Shown here: positions 7,101 to 10,363 of the stretch, piece by piece
How positions within the stretch are numbered: position 1 is the first letter of the stretch
How the letters are laid out: every line of letters starts with the position of its first letter
Assembly (NCBI GenBank): GCA_023267245.1
Contig: JAHFNP010000015.1
Coordinates: 1 to 10,363, forward strand
DNA: 10,363 nt
Source of the DNA: Candidatus Nomurabacteria bacterium
GTDB lineage: Bacteria; Patescibacteriota; Minisyncoccia; Phycocordibacterales; UBA9973
Reading direction: 5' to 3'
Made by a program: the position numbers and the translations under genes
Notes under the pieces: model-generated
Seen by the model: only the letters and a program-made list of their open reading frames with translations
Told to the model about the DNA's origin: nothing
The model's database searches: none

Positions 7101-7795
7101 TTTAATTTCTCCAAATCTAAATTGCTGAAGAGATTAAAGATAGCTTCCGCGCCGATAGACGCTTCGAAGCAAGTTCCATAACGCAATGAGAAATTGTGAT
7201 ATAGGATTTCATTCAATACTTTTCCTTCTCTTATTTCAGCAACTTCCTTTTTTGTATTTACAAAAAGTTCTTTTAATTTCTCTCTGTCGTCGTCATTTTG
7301 CAAAGTTTTTATCTTTGATTTATATTCATTATCCAAACTTTGCAAAATTGTCGCTTTTTCTTCAGGGAAAATCTTGGTGATGATATAGCCGGCGAAATAA
7401 ATAACTTTTTCAAGATCCATGATCGGGATATTCATAAGAATGCTCATTCGGGATGGCACGCCTCTCAAAAACCAGATATGGGCGATCGGAGTCGCGAGTT
7501 CTATGTGGCCCATGCGATCGCGTCTGACGATAGAGCGGGTGACTTCCACTCCGCATTTCTCACAAATAATATCTTTATATCTGATTCGGCGATACTTTCC
7601 ACAGTAACATTCAAAATCTTTTTCCGGACCGAATATGCGTTCATCGAAAAGGCCTCCTTTTTCTGAGCGGCCGGTTCGATAGTTGATAGTTTCAGGCTTG
7701 GTAACTTCTCCGTAAGACCATTCCTTGATTCTCTCTGGGGATGCGAGCTTAATCGTAATCGAATTGAAATTATTTGTTGTATCTATTATTTTCAT
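4133..7795 (-). CDS. rpoC: DNA-directed RNA polymerase subunit beta'
   Basis: 1220 aa, complete. It forms, with beta, the catalytic cleft of RNA polymerase and holds the active-site Mg2+. In order: first zinc site C63, C65, C78, C81 (CYCGKYRR...CEKCGVEV); clamp helices that bind sigma at about 285-335 (LDGGRHATSDINDLYRRVIN); the Mg2+ motif NADFDGD at 494-500 with D496, D498 and D500; bridge helix around 785-815 (THGSRKGLADTAL); second zinc site C829, C901, C908, C911; trigger loop TQLTLRTFHAGG at 941-952 with R946 and H949. The trigger loop has Leu945 where E. coli has Met, as in several other phyla. The 188-residue E. coli trigger-loop insertion is absent: the loop continues directly to DITAGLPRVEEIFE. 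A Lys-rich, low-complexity stretch at about 1007-1025 is probably a loop in a sandwich-barrel domain. The end matches the family (ENVIIGRLIPAGTGF). The start is 5 nt after the rpoB stop with no Shine-Dalgarno, so coupled translation is likely. Confidence 0.99.
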   Translation of the reverse strand: MKIIDTTNNFNSITIKLASPERIKEWSYGEVTKPETINYRTGRSEKGGLFDERIFGPEKDFECYCGKYRRIRYKDIICEKCGVEVTRSIVRRDRMGHIELATPIAHIWFLRGVPSRMSILMNIPIMDLEKVIYFAGYIITKIFPEEKATILQSLDNEYKSKIKTLQNDDDREKLKELFVNTKKEVAEIREGKVLNEILYHNFSLRYGTCFEASIGAEAIFNLFSNLDLEKLKVETEKMLETANTVEKEKLQKRLSLVRSMIHSKIRPEWMFLTVIPVIPPALRPMVALDGGRHATSDINDLYRRVINRNNRLRKLKEIGAPDVILRNEKRILQEAVDALIDNSIAGNDSTAMSQSQKRALKSLADNLKSKQGLFRQNLLGKRVDYSGRSVIVVGPQLKLNQCGLPKHMALELFRPFIISKILKRELAHNIRGANKLIEEGIPEVWAILEEVIEGKYVLLNRAPTLHRLGIQAFNPILIEGNAIQVHPLVCTAFNADFDGDQMAVYVPLSNEAQAEAKELMAANKNLLKPQSGDPIVNPKLDIVLGCYWMTKAMDGENGEGKFFASPNHAITAYDFDIVSFRAKIKVLGTETEKYKKFEGKPFETSVGRLLFNSVLPNDFPYLNEEINSKRMSALIDELILHYGIDQTPKVLDKIKDFGFKYITKSGITWGIDNVTVPAGKADIVAHGRKQAEEVTSQYKEGLLSEEEKYRKTIEIWEHVKIEIEKIIPVNLEKNGSAADMLNSGARGSMHNFTQMAGMKGLIINTAGETIDFPVISSYKEGLSPIEYFITTHGSRKGLADTALSTAKAGYLTRRLVDVSQDVVITEDDCGSKDGKKLTKENIMGVQISLTKNIRGRVVAEDIKDSAGKVLYKRGFLITKEEAQKIESLGVEEVIVRSPLTCKTIHGICQTCYGLDLGRNQLVKLGEAVGIIAAQAIGEPGTQLTLRTFHAGGVATVDITAGLPRVEEIFERRLPKNPALICHADGEVVDIKDLGKEKVIVVLNDIKVESKPAKGKVPAKNGNESEYLVQFRRTPIVKIGSKVKKGDILTDGSADIGEIFKYAGNEVAEEYIIREINKVYELQGASISRKHIEIIIRQMFSRKRIKDAGSTSFSRGEIVESIELFDENDRVAKEESGQEATAETVVLGITEVSLTTKSWLSAASFQNTNRVLINNAIRGGVDDLRGLKENVIIGRLIPAGTGFNAKLEDEEKMTPKREENF

Positions 7796-7800
7796 ATAAT

Positions 7801-10363
7801 TTATTTATTATCTTTTTTAAGCTCAATATCCAAAGAAAGCCCTCGCAAGTAATTTAGCATCACATTGAACGATGCTGGCGCGTTCGGCTGTTTGATATCT
7901 TCCCCTTTGATAATAGCGTCAAATACAGCCGACCTGCCTGTAATATCGTCAGATTTTATTGTTATCATTTCTCGTAGAGTATAAGCCGCTCCGTAACCTT
8001 CCAGTGCCCAGACTTCCATTTCTCCGAATCTTTGTCCTCCTCCTTGAGCCTTACCTCCGAGCGGCTGCTGAGTGATGAGAGAGTAGGGACCGATCGAACG
8101 CATGTGAATCTTGTCTTCCACCATGTGGTGAAGTTTCAAAACATACATGTATCCGACGGAAATATCTTGATCAAATTTCTCTCCTGTTCGGCCGTCAAAC
8201 AAATTAACCTTGCCGTTCTCCGGCAATCCGGCTTTTACAAGTTCTCCTTTTACTTCCGCGTCAGTCGCTCCGAAGAAAGGAGGGACGATCGCCTGGTAGC
8301 CGAGCGTGTTTGCGGCGATACCCAAGTGCAATTCCAAAATCTGTCCCAAGTTCATACGAGACGGCACTCCGAGCGGAGTCAAAATAACATCAACCGGAGT
8401 TCCATCAGCCATGAAAGGCATTTCTTCTTCCGGTAGAATCATCGAGATAACTCCCTTGTTTCCGTGTCGGCCGGAAAGCTTGTCTCCGACGGATATGTTT
8501 CTAACTTGAGCAACTTCAACGACAATTTTCTTGATGATTCCGGATTCGAGAGAGTGTCCCAAGTCTCTGGAGAAAATCTTGACGCTGATGATGCGGCCGC
8601 GCTTGCCGTGCTCCATGCGAAGAGAGCTGTCTTTCACATCTCTAGCTTTCTCGGCAAAGATCGAACGGAGCAATCTTTCTTCCGGAGTAAGTTCGGTTTC
8701 ACCTTTAGGCGTAATCTTGCCTACTAGGATATCATTCTCTCTGACTTCAGCGCCGATGCGGATAATACCTTCTTCATCGAGGTCCTTCAATTTGATTTCA
8801 CCGACGTTTGGAATATCTCGAGTTGTGATCTCGGGTCCAAGTTTTGTATCTCGAACTATGCAAGTAAATTCTTCGACATAGATGCTGGTGAATTTACTTT
8901 TCTTAACCAATCTTTCTGAAAGAATGATCGCGTCTTCATAGTTGGATCCGCCCCATGACATGAAGGCGACCAAAACATTTTGTCCCAATGCGATCTGTCC
9001 GCCGTCGGTACTAGAAGTGTCGGCCATGATGTCTCCTTTTTTAACCTTGTCTCCAGGACTGACAATCGGTCTCTGATGAAATACGGAGAAGTTGTTGGTT
9101 CTCAAAAAGTTTACTAGACGATACGAATGCTCCTTGCCGGCGCTATTTTTAACAGTTATTTTCTTGGCATCAACATAAGAGACTATGCCATCTTCTTTAG
9201 ATATGATCACTCGGCCGGAATCTCGGCAAGCGAGTTCTTCCATCCCAGTCGCCACTATAGGCGCTTCCGGACTTATGCAGGGCACAGCCTGCTTTTGCAT
9301 GTTTGATCCCATCAGGGCTCGGTTGGCGTCATTGTGCTCCAAAAAAGGAACAGTTGAGGTCGCGATGGAGAAAGCTTGGTTGGTTGCGACGTCGATAAAA
9401 TCGACATTCTCTCTTTCGATAAGGCCCGGTTCAGTCTTAACTCTGGCTTCAACTTTTTCAGTCAAAATATTTCCTTTCTCGTCATACTTAATACCAGCGT
9501 GGGCAATATTGTAATTTTCTTCTTCAGACGCATTGAGGTAGACCACTTCATTTGTGATCTTGCCGTTCTTCACTTTCATATAAGGCGTCTCAATTATTCC
9601 GAAATCGTTAACTCGAGCGTAGGAAGAAAGGTGCAAGATAAGACCGATGTTTGGTCCTTCAGGCGTATGGATCGGACAAACTCGTCCGTAGTGAGAAGTA
9701 TGCACGTCGCGGACTTCAAGACCGGCTCTTTCACGAGTGACTCCGCCGGGTCCAAGCGCGGAAAGAGTTCTTAAGTGCTCTACTTCAGCCAAGATATTTT
9801 CTTGGTTCATAAATTGGGAAAGCTGGTTGGTGGTGAAAAATTCTTTGATTCTAGCTTGAAGCGGGCGTTGGTTTAGGATATTGACCGGCATAGCTGTAGC
9901 CGCGTCGACGGTCGACATTCTGTCTTGGATATTTCTTTTGATCTGAGCCATACCGACGCGGATCTTCTGCTGGAGCAATTCGCCGACATAACGGACTCGT
10001 CTTTGAGACAAGTTGTCGATATCGTCTCCTTTAGAACCGGGAGTGTTGTTTAATTTTATGATTTTAGAAATGATCGAAACCATGTCATCGGCTGAGATAG
10101 TATGTCGGGCCATTTCCTTATCATCTGTTTTCTTCTCGAAGCGATTATTGAAACGGAATCGGCCGACAGAAGAAAGGTCATAGCGTTCGTCGGAGAAAAG
10201 AGTATTTATGAATTCCTTAGCGTTCTCTGATGTAGCCATTTCGCCGTCTCGAAGTCTCTTGTAGATCTCTACATATGAATGACTCAAATCCTTGGCGGTA
10301 TCTTTCTCAAGGCAGGTTTTGATAGTTGCTTCTTCGTCGCCAGAAAAAGCCGAAAGGATTTCC
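7801..10363 (-). CDS. rpoB: DNA-directed RNA polymerase subunit beta (N-terminus outside the window)
   Basis: About 853 C-terminal residues; the first few hundred lie beyond the right edge. The frame stays open upstream of the TTG at 10285-10287 through EILSAFSGDEEATIK, which continues the beta alignment, so that TTG is internal. Visible landmarks: lobe motif DDIDNLSQRRVRYVGELLQQ (near 10020); rifampicin cluster NQLSQFMNQENILAEVEHLR (9768-9825) followed by SALGPGG; ETPEG-like region PIHTPEGPNIGLI; FLEHNDANRALMG; active-site acidic pair in NYEDAI (8932-8937); catalytic-cleft lysines in GDKLSGRHGNKG (8455-8481); clamp-contact motif GGKAQGGGQRFGEMEVWALE; end FNVMLNYLRGLSLDIEL. The large E. coli insertion between the flap and GDKLSGRHG is absent. 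Two rifampicin-contact positions differ from E. coli (D516 to N, R529 to T). rpoC follows after 5 nt. The promoter and any rplJL genes are not in view. Confidence 0.99.
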   Translation of the reverse strand, partial: EILSAFSGDEEATIKTCLEKDTAKDLSHSYVEIYKRLRDGEMATSENAKEFINTLFSDERYDLSSVGRFRFNNRFEKKTDDKEMARHTISADDMVSIISKIIKLNNTPGSKGDDIDNLSQRRVRYVGELLQQKIRVGMAQIKRNIQDRMSTVDAATAMPVNILNQRPLQARIKEFFTTNQLSQFMNQENILAEVEHLRTLSALGPGGVTRERAGLEVRDVHTSHYGRVCPIHTPEGPNIGLILHLSSYARVNDFGIIETPYMKVKNGKITNEVVYLNASEEENYNIAHAGIKYDEKGNILTEKVEARVKTEPGLIERENVDFIDVATNQAFSIATSTVPFLEHNDANRALMGSNMQKQAVPCISPEAPIVATGMEELACRDSGRVIISKEDGIVSYVDAKKITVKNSAGKEHSYRLVNFLRTNNFSVFHQRPIVSPGDKVKKGDIMADTSSTDGGQIALGQNVLVAFMSWGGSNYEDAIILSERLVKKSKFTSIYVEEFTCIVRDTKLGPEITTRDIPNVGEIKLKDLDEEGIIRIGAEVRENDILVGKITPKGETELTPEERLLRSIFAEKARDVKDSSLRMEHGKRGRIISVKIFSRDLGHSLESGIIKKIVVEVAQVRNISVGDKLSGRHGNKGVISMILPEEEMPFMADGTPVDVILTPLGVPSRMNLGQILELHLGIAANTLGYQAIVPPFFGATDAEVKGELVKAGLPENGKVNLFDGRTGEKFDQDISVGYMYVLKLHHMVEDKIHMRSIGPYSLITQQPLGGKAQGGGQRFGEMEVWALEGYGAAYTLREMITIKSDDITGRSAVFDAIIKGEDIKQPNAPASFNVMLNYLRGLSLDIELKKDNK

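Noticed and set aside
7796..7800. Programmed frameshift or fusion between rpoB and rpoC
   Set aside because: rpoB ends with a normal TAA and a normal family C-terminus, and rpoC begins with its own ATG and a standard N-terminus 5 nt later. Some bacteria have fused rpoBC, but not here.
8032..8436. Plus-strand open frame of 134 codons opposite rpoB, and similar ones at 9376-9774 and 4188-4553
   Set aside because: All lie fully antisense to universally conserved RpoB or RpoC sequence, lack promoters or ribosome sites and show no protein-like motifs.
7801..10287. rpoB as a complete 828-residue protein starting at TTG 10285-10287
   Set aside because: The frame remains open to the window edge and the upstream residues continue the beta alignment, so the gene is cut by the window, not naturally short.

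Overview
This window is the core transcription and primase block of a bacterial chromosome. Every confident gene is on the minus strand, so transcription runs from the right edge to the left: rpoB (5' end cut off by the window), rpoC, dnaG, rpoD, then a strong hairpin and a small hypothetical membrane-anchored protein. The compact beta and beta' subunits, which lack the large proteobacterial insertions, the Lys-rich primary sigma factor and the weak or absent Shine-Dalgarno signals suggest a small-genome bacterium of the Patescibacteria (CPR/Parcubacteria) type. That placement is an inference from recognition of the proteins, not a phylogeny. The standard code fits: all long frames use TGG for Trp and have no in-frame TGA, which argues against Gracilibacteria or Absconditabacteria.

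Layout. 7801-10363: rpoB, about 853 C-terminal residues. 4133-7795: rpoC, complete, 5 nt after rpoB. 2350-4095: dnaG, complete, 37 nt after rpoC. 1132-2337: rpoD, complete, 12 nt after dnaG. 977-1131: intergenic region with a promoter-like pair, a 14-bp stem with a UUCG loop, and an extended -10 box placed so that the next mRNA would be leaderless. 149-976: AT-rich hypothetical gene with an N-terminal membrane anchor and TolB-like beta-propeller motifs. 1-148: intergenic or degenerate region with a second extended -10 box, a 9-bp inverted repeat around a palindrome, and a minus-strand frame that looks like the start of a zinc-ribbon protein.

How they work together: rpoB and rpoC encode the catalytic beta and beta' subunits of RNA polymerase, rpoD the housekeeping sigma factor that directs it to promoters, and dnaG the primase that starts replication. 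Close packing on one strand suggests one transcription unit joining the rpoBC cluster to the dnaG-rpoD pair of the macromolecular-synthesis operon, without rpsU between them. The hairpin at 1013-1050 probably ends this unit.

I see no new defence, mobile or enzymatic system here. The points worth a second look are the two intergenic regions, the rifampicin-pocket substitutions in RpoB, the lack of Shine-Dalgarno sequences and the uncharacterised gene at 149-976.
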